64,000 nucleotides of DNA from assembly GCA_948099385.1 (NCBI GenBank), contig CANUEZ040000116.1, forward strand, positions 12,463,001 to 12,527,000, given 5' to 3'. Under the pieces are notes generated by a model, which saw only the letters and a list, made by a program, of their open reading frames with translations, did no database searches and had not been told where the DNA came from. Positions within the stretch are counted from its first letter, which is position 1; each line of letters opens with the position of its first letter. A program made the position numbers and the translations under genes. Shown piece after piece: positions 34,206 through 47,809 of the stretch. This DNA is from Fasciola hepatica. Taxonomy: Eukaryota > Platyhelminthes > Trematoda > Plagiorchiida > Fasciolidae.

Positions 34206-37200
34206 AGTTGGTTTGTCTGAGGCGGTTCGACAGCAAATGCTGAGTATGTTGTGTCTGGCTGAACGTAACCTGGGGTGATGAGGCGACTGTGTCCGTGTTT
34301 GAGGGCAGCATCGACCAGGATACCAGTGGCCTACTTAGTCCCTTTGAGCACGACTGTGTCGCGGCAACCATAGTGACTGAAACTGTGGGATGGCGTGTCC
34401 CTTGTTCGGATATGGTAGTTCTTGCTGTTTTGTCGGTATTCGTTTTGGTATGGCGACGATGAAAATTATCGCATTGTGATTGATAATAATGGTATGACAA
34501 ACATCTGCCAAGTCCTCATCATGTTCTCTTCCGAAATGTACTGTAGAGACTCTCCAGTTGAAGCACGCCGAGCTATATAAACTATCAAGTTATTTGTACT
34601 CTTACTCAAGCATGCTTATCGCTGAGATTTTCAATCAAGACATCACATCTTCATCAATTTAACTGGTATTATCAGTTGTCAAGTTGTTGGATATTCGGCC
34701 GAAAGTAGCTCACTCGTCGGGTATTCCACACGTGTCACCTGCACCATCTCTTATAGTATGCAGCACTTCCTTTCTTTTGGTAGCAGTGTCTGCACTATCT
34801 TGCGCGGAGACAGAATGTTGCAAGGAAAGTTTCCTCATTCAAATTCAAGTTCCTCTGATTGGGTAGATTGGGGAACCAAAGGTTCACTAGTGTCACAGTC
34901 GCGATAATTCACGTGCTGCATTTTACGCCCGCCACATTGTGCAATTGACCTCAAGTAGAGTACTCGGTGGACTCAAGCCCGTGAAACGTGAAAGGACATG
35001 CCGCATTGGCTCAGGTGGAACACAGGGTCTTTTGAACAAACTGCACTTGTACTTTTCATAACAATGCCAACTAAAATTGAGTCGATGATATGCACTTGGC
35101 TTCTCCGCAACACACTCACGCAGGTGCATGTTTGTGTGAATGCTTGCGCAATACTTTCTTCTGTCAGGGGAAGCAACAGACTGGAGACACACCCAACTTA
35201 AAATGGCGGAGTACAAAGCCAGGGGCACAATGAAAACAGGCTGACGAAAGCAAACAACGAGGCCTTTTCCGGGACTGAGGAGTCATTTAGGTCAAACTTT
35301 TCCGCAAACGTTCCTCATTCCTTCTAAGAAGTACCAAGAAAGTTAGCTTATCCTTGTTAGCCACGTAAATTACGTATTTATTGATTATAATACTAGGCCA
35401 CGGAGAAGGTGGGCCTAATTTTCCAGACTGCAAACCTCTTACATCCGTAAGCTCTAGCGTGAAACTTTGGGACCAGATATGCATAGTACATCTGTATGCT
35501 GTCGAGTGATCACCCATGAACCAAGGATTAGAGAAGGATACATACAGTTGTTATATATTATGCGGTGGACAAGGCCAGTCACAAAGAATCGTCAGCTTAG
35601 CTTAGAGAAGTGATGAGCTCTCAGCTACAAGAAGGAAAGGGCTTTATCAACAAACATTTGTTGACATTATGGTTTCCAGTCTAGTAGTATCAAAACAAAT
35701 AATTACGGGGGAATCAAAGCCACATCGGTTCGAGGACACCACTGACTAAAGTGCTGAGCTATACACTCCAGGTTTCAGTGTCGCTTACTAGCCTTTTGCA
35801 AAACACCGATTCTGAAACAGGTTACCCCGTTTCGGTGTGCGTGAGCTCAATTACTCGGCTCGATATATTGCTCCCGAGAATCACGTGAAAAGTTGACCAT
35901 TAGGGAAACGGATAATCCTTCACAATATGTGACCAGTTTAACAACGGTAGGCTAAGTGATTACCACTAAAAGATCGTCAGGAACTACTTGATAGTTAGAG
36001 AAAATGGGCATACACGAGGTGTAAGTCGCAGGCTGTCATATTACGTACATTAGCAACGTTTGGGCAACACACATCAATTTATCAAGGTTGAAATTCTTCG
36101 AGCAACAAAAACTCGTAAATTCACTTGGCTGCCTAGGCCAAAGAGCAAAAAACCAGTAGTAAACAAGTGAAGGTGGGAACCGGGGCTTGGATACGTAACT
36201 TGAACATCTACAGTGCGAAAATGGAGTAACTGATACACACCTACCCATCTGCGTGGTACCCTTCACACTCCACCCTCCCCCGTCTTACTGATCACTCACA
36301 ATACTGGGTTTACCGGACAAAAAATTAGTTCGTTTGTACCCAGAATATCCTCAGAGTCCTAAAATGATTTTTAATATATCTTTTAACCAACCCGTAGTAT
36401 TAGATACAGCTGTCACCTCACCGAATGCATGTGGGATCTCAAATTATAACATTTTCAACTGAGTCTTCTTGTGGTCATTTGGTGTCCATACGATGGAATT
36501 CATGTACTATCCTAGCACAGTTTACCGTCTTACTAAGTAGTAGTAATATTCAAAATAATATTTCACTTTCTTTTTAATTGTTACTCGATAGTGCTGCCAT
36601 ATACCAGAAAAGGCCTCCGGTGATGGAAGGGTTTGAACACGAGGCCATGAAGACTAAAACTTAGTATGATGACCGTTTTCCATCGCCGGCCACATTTTCA
36701 TCAAAAGAGTGGTAAGAATTACGACGTATTGGCTAGCGTGAAAAAATATTTGGTGTTCGATGCGACAGGTTTGGAACCCTCCTCCTCGAACAAGCCTTCC
36801 GATATAACACTCCCAATTGTGCTCATAGCAGTCACAAGGTGAGCGAACGTGAAAGATGGTTGTCAAAAGCCAGTTCTTCGGGGATAAGCAACCAGTATAT
36901 CGTTACAGTATGCAACAAGAAAATCTCCCACGTTGCTAATTCGCTGGTGGTTTATAAAGCTTCCTTCATCAGTTAGATTGCTTGATCTACAACGTGCTAA
37001 ACAAAAGTCAGTTTCTCATCACTCGTGAAATTCCATTCGTGCGGTAAAACGAAATCATATCCATCACCATGGAGAATCGAGTGGTAGGTTCACAATGCAG
37101 ACATGGTCATAAATGTCGTGTCAGTGCTCAAACCTCTGGGTTATCCCCGGTTACCGAATCCTCGATCGTCCAATCCCAAAGGAAATGTAACCATGATCAA

Positions 37201-37330
37201 AGTGCGGGAACTGTACTCAGTTGTAACCAAAAATCGACACTTTATATAGCATGAAACAAGGAATACATGGGCACATGTGATGTTGTTTTTAATTGCCCAG
37301 CTTGGAGCACAGCTGTGATTAGTTAAGTCA
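34206..37330. other. no gene that can be supported
   Basis: The minus frame at 34195-34500 (Ser/Thr/Gln-rich) and the one at 34923-35228 (Cys-rich, with an internal GTGAGT) could hide short exons. Neither has a convincing pair of splice sites. The 36585-36670 stretch weakly resembles repeat B in reverse. Confidence 0.3.
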
Positions 37331-37342
37331 GATCACAATATG

Positions 37343-38660
37343 TCATAAGTCTGATTGGCTGGCGAGTTGGTGTGAAGAGTAGGCAGTAGGTTGTTTCTCA
37401 GTGGTCGATGTGAATGGTGACGTGTGGTAGATTGAATGGTTAATAGGCAGACGCGTCACTACCGCACTTCTGCGTGGGATATGCGGGCCTTGCCATGGGT
37501 TAGTATTCACAAAGCACCCTGTTCGTGGGTTGGAAGAATGCGGACTGCCGCCTCTCTGATAACGAGTTTGAGGGGGATTTTCGGGACCCGGACACCTCCC
37601 CTTCATAGTCGGATGACCTGAAATGGGAGCGCTATCTAGGGTTGATTTGGAACGGCATCGTTGGATTTTGCCTCCGGTTTGCTCACCTGACTGATTGGGG
37701 TATTCGTTCTTCGGCTGGTGGCGGGTTTTCTTGTTGTTCCTTGGCAGGTTGAATGTACCCAACAACAGTTTCCACGGTAGTCCCGAAATTGTGCTTACAG
37801 ATTACTTCACCATCTTTTTGATAAATACATCCAAGAGTCCATGCCTCCTGATTGCTTCTGTAGTCTTTTGCCAGTACCCTTGGACCCAACTGGAATGACT
37901 GTTGCTTTGTAAGGTGGCTTCGATTGAAATAATTCTTATTTGACATATGGGGTATTTTATCTCCTTGATATTCATCGGAAGGCTTTGGGCGAATCAGGTC
38001 AAAAGGAGTGCCCCGTTTCCTTTGCATGAGGGTCTCTGTAGATGACACACTGTCTGGAGAGTTTGCATTTGGCTTTGCACGAAAGCTGAACAAAAACGTT
38101 TCGAGAACCTCCTCCGTGGTTCCTTCCACCTTCGATTTTTTAAAAGTCCTCTTGAACGTGTCCACAGATCGTTCGGCCTGTCCACTGGATTGTGTGTGAT
38201 ACGGCGGTGGTCGCAAGTGATAAATTCCGGATCGTTCGCAGAACTGCCCGCCGTTGTCACCCAATAAATTTCGGGGCGGCAAAACCCATTGAAAAGTTGA
38301 CCTAGAATACTAACTGTTGCTTCTGATGTTTTTCTTTCCATGACGGAAATTTCCGACCATTTGCCCTAAGCATCTACCACAACGAGGAAGCTACGACCGT
38401 TAACTGGTTCTCTGTAATCAATATAAAATTTAGACCATGGTTTCTTTGGTATAGGCCTTGCCCAAAACTCGACCTTGGATGGGGCTTTTAATGCCCGGGC
38501 GCACTTAGTGCAGGTTCGACCTAGGTATTCCAAATGCTTCTCCATTTTGGGCCAGTATATGTAATTGCAAACAAGAGCTTTCAGACGATTGTTTCATGGA
38601 TGACCTGTATAAAACTGTCGTAGAACTCTTGCCTGTAGCTCTTGTGGGACAGCTATAACT
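37343..38660 (-). pseudogene. Ty3/gypsy integrase remnant
   Basis: Integrase joins the retroelement cDNA to host DNA. Visible parts, in order on the minus strand, are a diverged HHCC zinc-binding region (IYWPKMEKHLEYLGRTCTKC, about 38500-38570) and the first catalytic Asp (FYIDYREPVNGRSFLVVVDA). The second Asp is in DNGGQFC (near 38250), and PPPYHTQSSGQAERSVDTFK follows with the catalytic Glu. The C-terminal part has a GPRVLAKDY and WTLGCI pattern like the GPY/F module of gypsy integrases. All three DDE residues survive, but the reading frame is shifted at least twice near 37990-38340. The last 110 residues are a basic, disordered tail. Confidence 0.85.
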
Positions 38661-38949
38661 TCGGAGAGGGGAATACAGTCATTGATGATCGACAGGGATA
38701 GACGTCATTGATAGAATTGTTGCTCGTCTCCTGAAAGTTTTGACGGCTATTGAGTTTGATGGTACTTGGGTACTTTTTGCAATAGTATATCCTGTCGGGT
38801 CGCTCAGTGGATTTCCTCAGAAAAGTCAGGAAGTGTACGAACAGTGTCAATAGAAACAGACTTGGTGCTCGTGTCTTCTGATTCGTTATTCTTGGCGTTG
38901 ATGAGATGCGACAGTGCCCCCGCTTCTCTAATTTTAATGGTTGACTGAT

Positions 38950-40135
38950 ACTGGATTTTGAAATCCTATTCGAGAAACTTTATTTCCAAGTGCTGGAGGC
39001 TGTTCGCTGAGTAGACTGGAATGCCCTTCTTTTACCCAAAAGTTGCGAGTAGAGGTTTGTGATCCGTGAGAAGAGTGAAACTATGGCCATAGGGCATCTT
39101 TTAAAGTTTTTCACGGCGAACATGATAACCAGAGCCTCCTTCTCAATTTGTCCTTAGTTGTGCTCTGCAGAGGTCAGAGACGGTATAGTATGAGAAATAG
39201 CCTTTTCCTTTCCGTTTGAAAACACGTGAAATAACTGCACAGATTCTGTAGTTGGGTGCTTCTCTTATGACAACGATCTTCAGAATGGGGTCGAAAAGCA
39301 TGAGGAGCCGGTCGGAATTTGACATTTCTGTCACTTGCTCAAACGTCTTTTGACAACCGGTAGACTAGGTTAACTTGGTATTTTTTTCAAAGGCGCACTC
39401 AAAGGGGCACAAAGGTTGTGTATTTCTGGCAGATATGAACTGTAGTAACTTGCGAGGCCCAGAAAAGATCTTAGGGTGGTCAAATCGTTTGGTGAGTGCA
39501 TTTGTTTGACGGCTTCGATTTTAATGGGTCTGAGCTAAGGCCGTCTTTAGCAACGATGAGGCCGACGTATTTCATGCAGAACGTGAAGAAAGCTCACTAA
39601 TCCAAACGTATTCGGAAGCCGTAGTCTTGAGTGCGACTGAATTCCACTTCCAAACGTTATAAAAGTTCGTTTGGAGTTAAGCCAGCGGTGATGATACCGT
39701 CCAGATAGGCAGCAGCTCCCTCAGTTCCCGCCAACATGATGCCCATACGTTCTTGAAAAGTGGCAAAGGCTGTCTTCACCTCAAGAGGCAAACTGGTGAA
39801 CTGGAACAATTCACGATGAGCGTTGATTATCAGACGTTCCTCTGCGTCTTCATCTACATTTACTTGTAGATACGCGTCCGAAAAATCCAGCTGTGTAAAA
39901 TATGTTCCACCAATATTTTTTGCACATTAGCCCCCAGGAACGGGTAGTGGATATTGATGCATATCCAGAGCTGCTTTGAGGCCAGTGAAGTCACCACATA
40001 ACCGAACTTTCCCATTAGGCCTCTTGACAACGACAGTTGGCGCTGTCCGTGCTGAATAGTTAACGGGTCGCAGCGCACCATCTTGTTGAAAGCGTTCTAG
40101 TTCCTGGTCGACCACCGGGAAACCAGACTATGAAG
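38950..40135 (-). pseudogene. Ty3/gypsy reverse transcriptase and RNase H remnant
   Basis: The fingers region (about 39927-40115) shows ELERFQQDGALRPVNYS and VVVKRPNGKVRLCGDFTGL. The palm follows with FTQLDFSDAYLQVNVDE (motif A, Asp present, about 39860-39905). After that come LPLEVKTAFATFQERM, and YLDGIITAG where motif C should be YLDD. The second catalytic Asp is thus Gly. The RNase H part (39143-39334) has ILKIVVIREAPNYRICAVISR, in which the expected Asp before Ala-Ser-Asn-Tyr is lost. Several stops and frameshifts are present. Together these show a dead polymerase. Confidence 0.85.
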
Positions 40136-40549
40136 CTGATCTTTTTGGTCGGAAGAGAGGTTTTGCTTCAGGAAGCAGACACTGAGTGGCTTCCGTCTTC
40201 GTGCAGCTCCCGAGACCAGCTTGAAAAATAGAGCCGATTTTTTCTTGTAGACGTGACTTCAATTCAGTAGCCATGTGATCGGAGGTCTGAGTATTCTCTG
40301 CTGACAACTTAGCACTGTTGCAGACATAGTTTACAGGTACTTCCAGGAGGTGAAGTTCTTCAGTCTAGTCGAGCCCAAGGAGATTCGTATTTGGGTGGTG
40401 AGTGAGATAATAGGTGCCCGTGAATTGAATATCATTATAAGAAACATCACAGTCGTGCTCACCAGTGAGTAGTAATTTTCCTCTGGGAATGTTCGTTGCT
40501 GTCTTGTTTGGTTTGATTGTTCGAGGCTGTCCGATCATATCCCGTGTTC

Positions 40550-40989
40550 GGAAATTGATGTGATATCTGACACCGTATCTAGCTGTCTACGTATCGATGT
40601 GCCATTGATTTGATGATAATGTTTTTTCTTCCGGTTCCGAAAGCAGTATTGAGGGCGGCCATGTCGGACTGCAAACTGGGGCCGGGGTTAGATGATGGAT
40701 GCTTGAAGAGCTTCTTTTGCTTCTGGTTGACATGAAACTTGGTAGAGTGATTGACTGGACAATGATCATCTCGATGACCCTGATTATGGCATTTCTGATA
40801 AGTGTGTTTCATGAACGGACACAAATGGACAAAAAGCCACTCGGCAAAATTACAACATGCAGTTCGTGGTTTGCCTGAAGTGGTTAATGGGGTCCATTGG
40901 GCTGGTATTGTTTTGGGGTTTGTTACGGCTTGGATGACCGTGGAAGGAGAAACACAGCCAGCCAGCGGACCCCCTAACAATAAACCCAA
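40550..40989 (-). pseudogene. gag zinc knuckle and aspartic protease remnant
   Basis: The minus frame 40579-40989 ends in a region with CPFMKHTYQKCHNQGHRDDHC. This corresponds to paired CCHC nucleic-acid-binding knuckles of gag, with the first Cys of the second knuckle changed to Tyr. In another frame QLDTVSDIT (about 40556-40586) matches the D-T/S-G type active-site loop of the retroelement protease, with Val in place of the usual Ala/Gly. The upstream gag could not be recognised. Confidence 0.7.
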
Positions 40990-40999
40990 GGGAGAACCA

Positions 41000-42520
41000 G
41001 CAAACCTAATCCGAAGACTCTGAGCAAAGAGCCCCTTCTAGTTTAGATAGATCGAACTCGGTAAGTGCACTGATCTATCCCACGGGTTCTGGGAACCAGG
41101 CTTGCTGCTTCCAGGTCGACTCAGTTTGATAGCTCTGAAGTTAGTGCTTATACGGAATGTCAGATAATTGAAACTGATGATTGTACAAAAACAAACTGGT
41201 CCGATTGGCGATTCTCTGTGTTGAATGGCTGTTAACGCCGTCAGCTACGGCTTGACAAATTTCACTCATCAACTTATCGATGAACGCAATGCATCCGCTA
41301 GTGTTTCAGTTGGACCCAGCCTTGAGCTCAATTCTGGGCAAGGGATGTTCGCGCATCACATGACTGTGATGATGTTAAACTGGTCTGGAATCAATCATTA
41401 TCATCACAGCAACGACAGTGGAATTCATTCTACCCCCAAAGACGACCGGTGACGCCGGCATGTTTCGAACCTCCAAAGTCGAAACTGTAAAGTCAGAGGC
41501 GTGTACACCACTCGACCAACACCGGTCAGCACCAACAGGCAAGATAGCTAGCTAGTTAGTTAGACCACAGTCAGCCCACCGCACAGGACACACTGCTGAA
41601 TATATTCAGAAAACAAAACCGGCAGAATATTAGTCACTTACTACCAGTACGACAAACGGAGCAGCTGTTAACGCATAAGTGTTACGTGTGGTTGGTGTCG
41701 GTCGTAGATGAAAAATGATGTACTCCGTTCCATAAGTATGGCCCTCGTTAAACAAAAACGCATTGAGAGAACGGAGAGAGAGAGAGAGGGAGAGAAATGT
41801 GGATATCCGCTAATGATTGTCATTAGGATCTTGTCGATGAACGTAAGAACCCACACAACAGCAAACTGTCTTTTGTGTGAACACGGACGGGGGGATTTGC
41901 TTAAAACCGGGTTCACGTTACCCGGACATGTGTACATGTCAGCACACATGAAAGAAAAAAGCGAGGGAACAAAACAGAGTTGATACATGGCTGGCCACCC
42001 AAGGTAACAATTTCTTTAAATGAATAATAATCAATATAAACTGGCGGAGTAAGCTGGCCTGACTTTTGTTTGTTGATCACCGGTCAACTGCCACGTAGTG
42101 ATGCTATGACCATTTAAGCCCCATGCTATCCAAACTGAACCAAGATTAGCAAAATCTTTACGTACCGGGGGAAGGGAGGGTTGTGGGGTTTTGTACTTGG
42201 CAAAAAGTTACTCAGGTGACGAGCTTGTCGCTTTGAGGGGCATTTACGGTTGGCCGCGTATTGGTGCCTACGCGAATAAAGTGAATAATCTCCGGAAGTG
42301 GATGTTGTTACCCCTATCAAAATGGATTGGAAAATGAACACACGTGAATTGATGACGAATTACAACATCTCTGCTAATGTAAAGCACAATCAAAAGGGAA
42401 CGACTAAAAGGCGTGCAGCTTTTTGCCTTCGGATACCGTTGATTCCACGACAGAATGATGTCGCTGAGATGGATAGCTTTTCGCCCTTTTTCAGCTTCGT
42501 TTTCTCAACTGACAACCGTG
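41000..42520. other. no recognisable gene
   Basis: A GA-rich run lies at 41774-41795. A sequence near 41465-41535 (gtttcgaacctcc and following) weakly resembles a reversed tRNA-like repeat. No LTR was recognised next to the gypsy element. Confidence 0.35.
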
Positions 42521-42528
42521 CACTTCAG

Positions 42529-42693
42529 ATTTCTGATTCAGATTGCTATCTTATTACCATCCAAAAAGAAGTGACACAGATAGAAGCACGAAGATCGATC
42601 TTACTTTGGATGAAGACACTAGAGGAAATCAGACAGACGCATAGAGTTCTAATACCATCTTCAGTGACCATGCTGTCTAGTGTCACCAACTAG
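42529..42693 (+). CDS. possible terminal exon
   Basis: A pyrimidine-rich acceptor ending in gtgcacttcag (42528) opens a plus frame of 54 codons ending in TAG at 42693. The product is charged and helix-like (for example IQKEVTQIEARRSILLWMK). No domain is recognised, and the upstream exon was not found. Confidence 0.22.
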   Translation: MSDSDCYLITIQKEVTQIEARRSILLWMKTLEEIRQTHRVLIPSSVTMLSSVTN

Positions 42694-42699
42694 CTACTA

Positions 42700-43780
42700 G
42701 ATGAAAAACAATTAGGAACCCTAATCGAATTCCCGAATGGCTTTCAAAGTGTTAATAACTTTCTGTATTTATGCAACTGTCCAGTAAGGCTATTGTTAAA
42801 AGGCTCCCACCTCAGAAGTCGATATAGGCCGGAGAAATCCATGAAGGGACATGCGCACCCGATGCACTAATCACGTGGCCTGTTATATCTGGTCCAGAGT
42901 TCAACCAAGTTCTTTGCACTACTCTGGCTACCAAAACCTTCAAGCGAGCTCGGATTAATTGGCAAAGGATATGACATCAGCCTGTCGAATGGAATGCTGT
43001 TTCCCAAGGCTGGTGCTACGCAAGTGCGGTTAGCATACACTGGGATTCGGGCAGGCTTCTGGCGCATTTTGGAACAGATTTTGGGTACGAAAAAAAGTCA
43101 GTAATGGAACTCAGCCCATGTCCACCTAGTCCAACTGCTCGTGAAGTCAAAAAAGTTTACTCCAACACCCACAGTTATTCTGAACAACACCGTCAGAGCA
43201 AACATTGTACCAGCACAGTGTGGCTGTCACGAAGTTCTTCCTGAGAAAGTAGTTTAGTCTGACAATAGTGAGTCATCACAGTCCACCCAAGTAAATCCCT
43301 ACCTCAGATGTTTTGTGTCTGTATCACAAAAGATTGCGTGAGTGGTTCACATGATTTGAACAGTCAAGCAAACTGTATCACCACGTAGCAATCAATCAGC
43401 TCTCAAATGGAGATGAGTTTTTTGGACACACAAAAAAGCATTTTGAAAACTTCCTTTGACAGATTTCTTATTGTGCAATGAGTCCATTTGGAAATATGCC
43501 TCGTTGTTGCTCTTTGCACACTCGCTCTGGCTTCCCCATGAGGACTGACTGGCCATCAGAATTGCACAACGAAGAGACTTACTAGTCGACCGCATGTAGT
43601 TCACTACATCTAACCGAACAATTTTTCTAACTAGCTATACAAATCAAAATGAAAGTTGTGGATTGCGTTTCAGCTGAAACAACTGCTTCCTTCCATCAGT
43701 AAGGCCGAAGAGATGAGGCTATATGGATGACATTAGGCGAGCCGATAAGACTCAGTGCAGGCGATCGTTGGAACATCAGA
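42700..43780. other. no recognisable gene
   Basis: Short frames only. Confidence 0.4.
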
Positions 43781-43784
43781 TGCA

Positions 43785-43865
43785 GTACTCATCCTTGGAG
43801 ACCCAAATGGGACTCGAAACCGTGGTGAGTAGAACAGCTAACCACCAGGCTATGGGCTCTGTGAT
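43785..43865 (-). repeat. repeat A fragment (tRNA-like part)
   Basis: On the minus strand this reads an A-box (tagcctggtggttagctgttc) and a B-box (ggtttcgagtccc) with tRNA-like spacing. It then diverges from the family's 3' part. The plus-strand frame 43723-44079 crosses it and is not a gene. Confidence 0.55.
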
Positions 43866-43869
43866 TTCC

Positions 43870-46800
43870 TTAATATCAGTACTACACAATGCTTACGAAG
43901 TATCAGGGCTGAATACCTCCACTTTAATGGGAGACAGCTTTTCGCTGTTGCCAAAATGGTTACTACTCCTGGCTCTGCACTTCAAGACGCAGCTGTATGA
44001 CTTTCAGCTCCTTCGGAAAATATATGCAGCAAACTTGTGTGGTAACGTGGTACGTCCCTTGCACTGTATCCATGTGTAACACCGAAGTAAAAATTGCAGC
44101 GCCTTGCCGTTTTTATCGCATATATAATCTCAAGCACGACGGAAGTAACCGATACTTTGAACTTAAAAGGCTTGATTCATGATGCATGTTTCATACCGTT
44201 GAGATATATTAGACCTTATCGTGTCTCACATGATTAGAATATCCTACGGTGTAGATCACCCCCCCCCCCCGATTACTGAGTACAGACTAAGCCTCGGAAC
44301 TCAAGCTCCCAACAGTTTTTGTATCGGGATCGGATGCAATTCTGAGTGGATCAAACAAAAGATTTTGTTTAACATGAAAATAGATGTTCAGTATCTGGGA
44401 ACTTAACATTTTCGGTTACTGCGGGCAACCTCTCTCAAAGTAGGTTTACAATCCACTTCCCTGGCTTAAAGGCGTCACCGGCCTAGGGAAGATATCCAGT
44501 ATACATTTTGGTTCGTGAAGACAAGCGAGCGATCATACCATATCATGAGGCAAAGTCATACTGAGAGAATGAAATGTGTGTGCCGTCATTATCCATTCTA
44601 AATAAGTTTGTTTCTTTCCAGAAGTGTAGCAGTTTCTTGTATGTAGTATGTTTATCTGACCAGAGGCTGCACTAGGCTGGACATGAAAATGCTTTGCGTT
44701 TACTCAAGTAACACTGAAATCCAAATCTAGCACGAAGACATACTGGTGACTGTACGATATTTATCGCATACACTTAGGACTTCTCCACCCGGTTTCTTCT
44801 ACTTTAAGGGCACCAGACGGCCAAAAAAGACGAACATTCGGTATCCGAAAGCAAAGTCAGGTGGTCAGAGCAGTTTTGCTGCCTAAAAGCTCAACCTCAT
44901 ACTTCGTGTCCTTATTCGACTTGTCTAGTTCACGGGTTGGTCACTTTTTTCTGTTTTATCCGCAGCGAACAACAGTTACTTATTAACAGTGAGATCGAAT
45001 AGCCTAGAAATTTATGTAAAATAAAATACGGAGAGTAAAATCAGAAAATGATTCCAGATAACTCGCAAGACAAATGAAAACGGTCGTCAGGCTATGCAAA
45101 TGCGACAAGATGTTTTCGTGACGTACTGATGAAACAGTTCGAGATCTATGTAAATCCCCTGGTTGATTCAGGAATGATTTTCAGGTGCTTGGGAAATACA
45201 GTTACGTCCGGAGTACGCTCAACCGAATCTTTGTTTACTAAAGAGGACCAGCTTTTCCAATGTGCAAGAATACACACTAACTGCTTCCGCAAACAACCCA
45301 TACAAAATGTGCTCACTGGGCACGCTACCTTTTGCTCCTTATTACCTTTCCCCAGACTAATCCAACACCAGTGTTTGGGTACAGGGCTATTTGGTACGCT
45401 TTTGAACCAATTAATTTTGTAAATGATTTTTATTAAATTCAGTCACAAAATGAATAGAACCCCTCTCCGCTCCTCCCCCAAAATATGATGAGGTGAGATG
45501 TAGGCGTGGAAGATTATTCTCTTCTGTAGGAACCAAATCATGAACCAATAGGGATCGGATTAAAATCTAAGTCCACGGTGGTGAAATAATTGTTTTGCGT
45601 GAAGAACCATCGAGTTTTGCCGGCGACAAAGAGTTATTCGATCAATTTTTGTCGCTCTCTCGGCTAATCCAGTGGTGATTCGATTCGAAATGGTGACAAA
45701 TGCTGGAAGTTCGCCGAAGTGTTCTGTTGAAATTACTAATAAACAAGTCAACATACCAATAATGTCTTACGATATTGTGGAAGGTGATTTGTGTTTTTGG
45801 CAGTTTTGTGCGATCGAAGCTTAAAAAAACGTATGGAGTAAAACTAATAATGCTCTGTACGTCCCACCAAATTTAATAGCCACCGCGAGTTCGATTTTTC
45901 TCACAGGAAATTTGCATTAAAACTTTCTTTTTACCGAACTGCACCGAACGTGATGACAAGCTATTTGTCAAATTTAAGCGGGCATTTTTCACGAACAAGC
46001 TTGAACAAATTACTCAACAGAGTAGAGTCACACAGTTCAGTTTCGGACCATTCTATCTCATCTTGTCAGACGCAGACTGAACTGGGAATTTAAAAGAGAA
46101 ACGAAATGGCAATCACCGGTTTTAGACTGTTGAATAGAACACTCATAGTTTGACCAGGGCAAAGCTAATGAAAATGACGACTTCTCTTGGTACCACTGAA
46201 GTGTGCATCGTTTTACGGTGATCCCCTGTACAGTTTCTTTATTTCCGTTTATTCTGACCCCATCGTGTGCCTGGGGAGGTGCCGAAGTCTGTCGTGTCAC
46301 GCCAGTACGCTTCTACCTTCTCGATTAAGATGCTTGAATAACTGCCCTAATAAGATGGTGAAAACCTGAGCTGTCCACACAAAGTTTGATTTTCAAAATG
46401 TTTGTGCATTTTTGCTTCACGGGAGGTGTTAAGCAAGTGTTGGAATAACCCAAATACATGGTTACTGTAGCACTGATCTTCATCGTACCTTACATTCGAA
46501 ACAGGGCGGTCGGTTAACCTTCATGTCAGACAGAATTAGAGCTTCTATCGGAGCTTTCTATAGCTTGTTTGACTTTCCGCTTTCCAGCAGTTTACTTTCT
46601 TTGGATTCGTCACAGAAAGCATTGTGAAACTATTACGATACGTACACGACCGACCAACAAAACAGATCCCAACAAGTAACAAGTGAATCGCATTTGTGAC
46701 ACGAAAGATAGAAAGACGGCCCTAACTAAAATCCCAACATCAAGATGTACACAGGAACAGTTAGACCACCAAAGCGCCGATAGGATATGACATTATTTCA

Positions 46801-47260
46801 AAAGCAGATGTAGTGTTTGTGTGTGTATGTGTGTATGCATGTGTGTTTGTGAGTCGTGCGTTGATTTGTGCTAAAATGCAGCCCGCCTTGGCCGGCAGAC
46901 CAGCATCAGCACTGTGAAACCGGTGAGGTACAGGCTTCGTGCATAGCGGCATAAATCGGTCAATCAGCTCTTATTGAATCACCCAATCAGGAGTCAACCG
47001 ATCAGTTCGCTACTCCAAAAACCAATAAATGGTTGTAACCAAATCTAATCAGACAGATCAGTCAGATAAAGAGAATGTCAAAAATACACGAACCAATTAT
47101 TTTTATGTGGAATCCAGTAACGATCACCCGATATCCTATATATATACTGTTTTACACTAATAAATGAGATTGTTTGGAAGCAAAAGAGCCCTCTCCCTGG
47201 ATATCTTGGGGCAGTCGTTGACATACAGCCGAAGAGGCTAATCATCACGAGTTGAGTTAA
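43870..47260. other. no recognisable gene; C-tract and GT-rich run
   Basis: A run of 12 C lies at 44259-44270 and a GT-rich imperfect microsatellite at 46815-46851. Frames such as 45129-45422 have no domain or splice support. Confidence 0.4.
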
Positions 47261-47269
47261 AATATAGCA

Positions 47270-47618
47270 GACAAGCCCTGTAGGTTGATTGCAATGTAAT
47301 AACTTTGTAGTCATTTAGACCTCCTACGGAGAAATCGTTCTCCATAAGTGCTGGTCACCTTGCGTTTCAGAAGTCAGCAACGGGAGGGCGCTAAATTATG
47401 TAGGGTCATTATCAAGAAAACCACTGGGAGCTAGACTAGATAGCCGGGAGGTTAGTTGTTCGACTCACAATCGTCCACCGCGGGTCCAAGCCCCAGTGGG
47501 GATTTTGTAGATGTGCACTACAGACGGTTTATAACAAGCCTGGATGAGAGAGCTTTACAGCTTTTCCATGGTTTTCAATGAATATGTGAGCGTTTCCTAA
47601 CGCATGATAAATCATAAG
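47270..47618 (+). repeat. repeat A copy 3 (full unit)
   Basis: It starts with acaagccctgtaggttg, has an A-box-like tagccgggaggttagttgttc (about 47441-47461) and a diverged B-box (gggtccaagcccc), and ends with ggttttcaatg and cgcatgataaatcat. It ends about 190 bases before the recognisable start of the TE-1 copy. Confidence 0.65.
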
Positions 47619-47809
47619 GAAATCAATTCGAATCTCCTTCTTTTCATGTTAATAATATACTCTCCATAGGTTTGCCACCAAAACGAAGCTACACTTTGGC
47701 GTGGTGGGATAGGTTGCGTGCCTCCATGACCCAAAGAGCTATGCAGGATGGCTTCCTTAAGCCGGAGATGAAATCTTGCGTGACAGGTCAATGGGTAGAG
47801 GCCAGACAA

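Larger units (their letters stand above)
37343..41000 (-). mobile_element. decayed Ty3/gypsy LTR retrotransposon (internal part)
   Basis: Reading down the minus strand, gag zinc knuckles, protease, RT, RNase H and integrase follow in the Ty3/gypsy order. Frameshifts and stops occur throughout, so it is not a working element. The pol sequence most resembles the gypsy-like pol genes widespread in flukes and other invertebrates (often annotated as K02A2.6-like). The pol end is a TGA at 37343-37345. The gag upstream of about 41000 was not recognised. No LTR pair could be found by comparing the flanks by eye, so the true ends are unknown. The element has no neighbours that depend on it. Confidence 0.85.
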
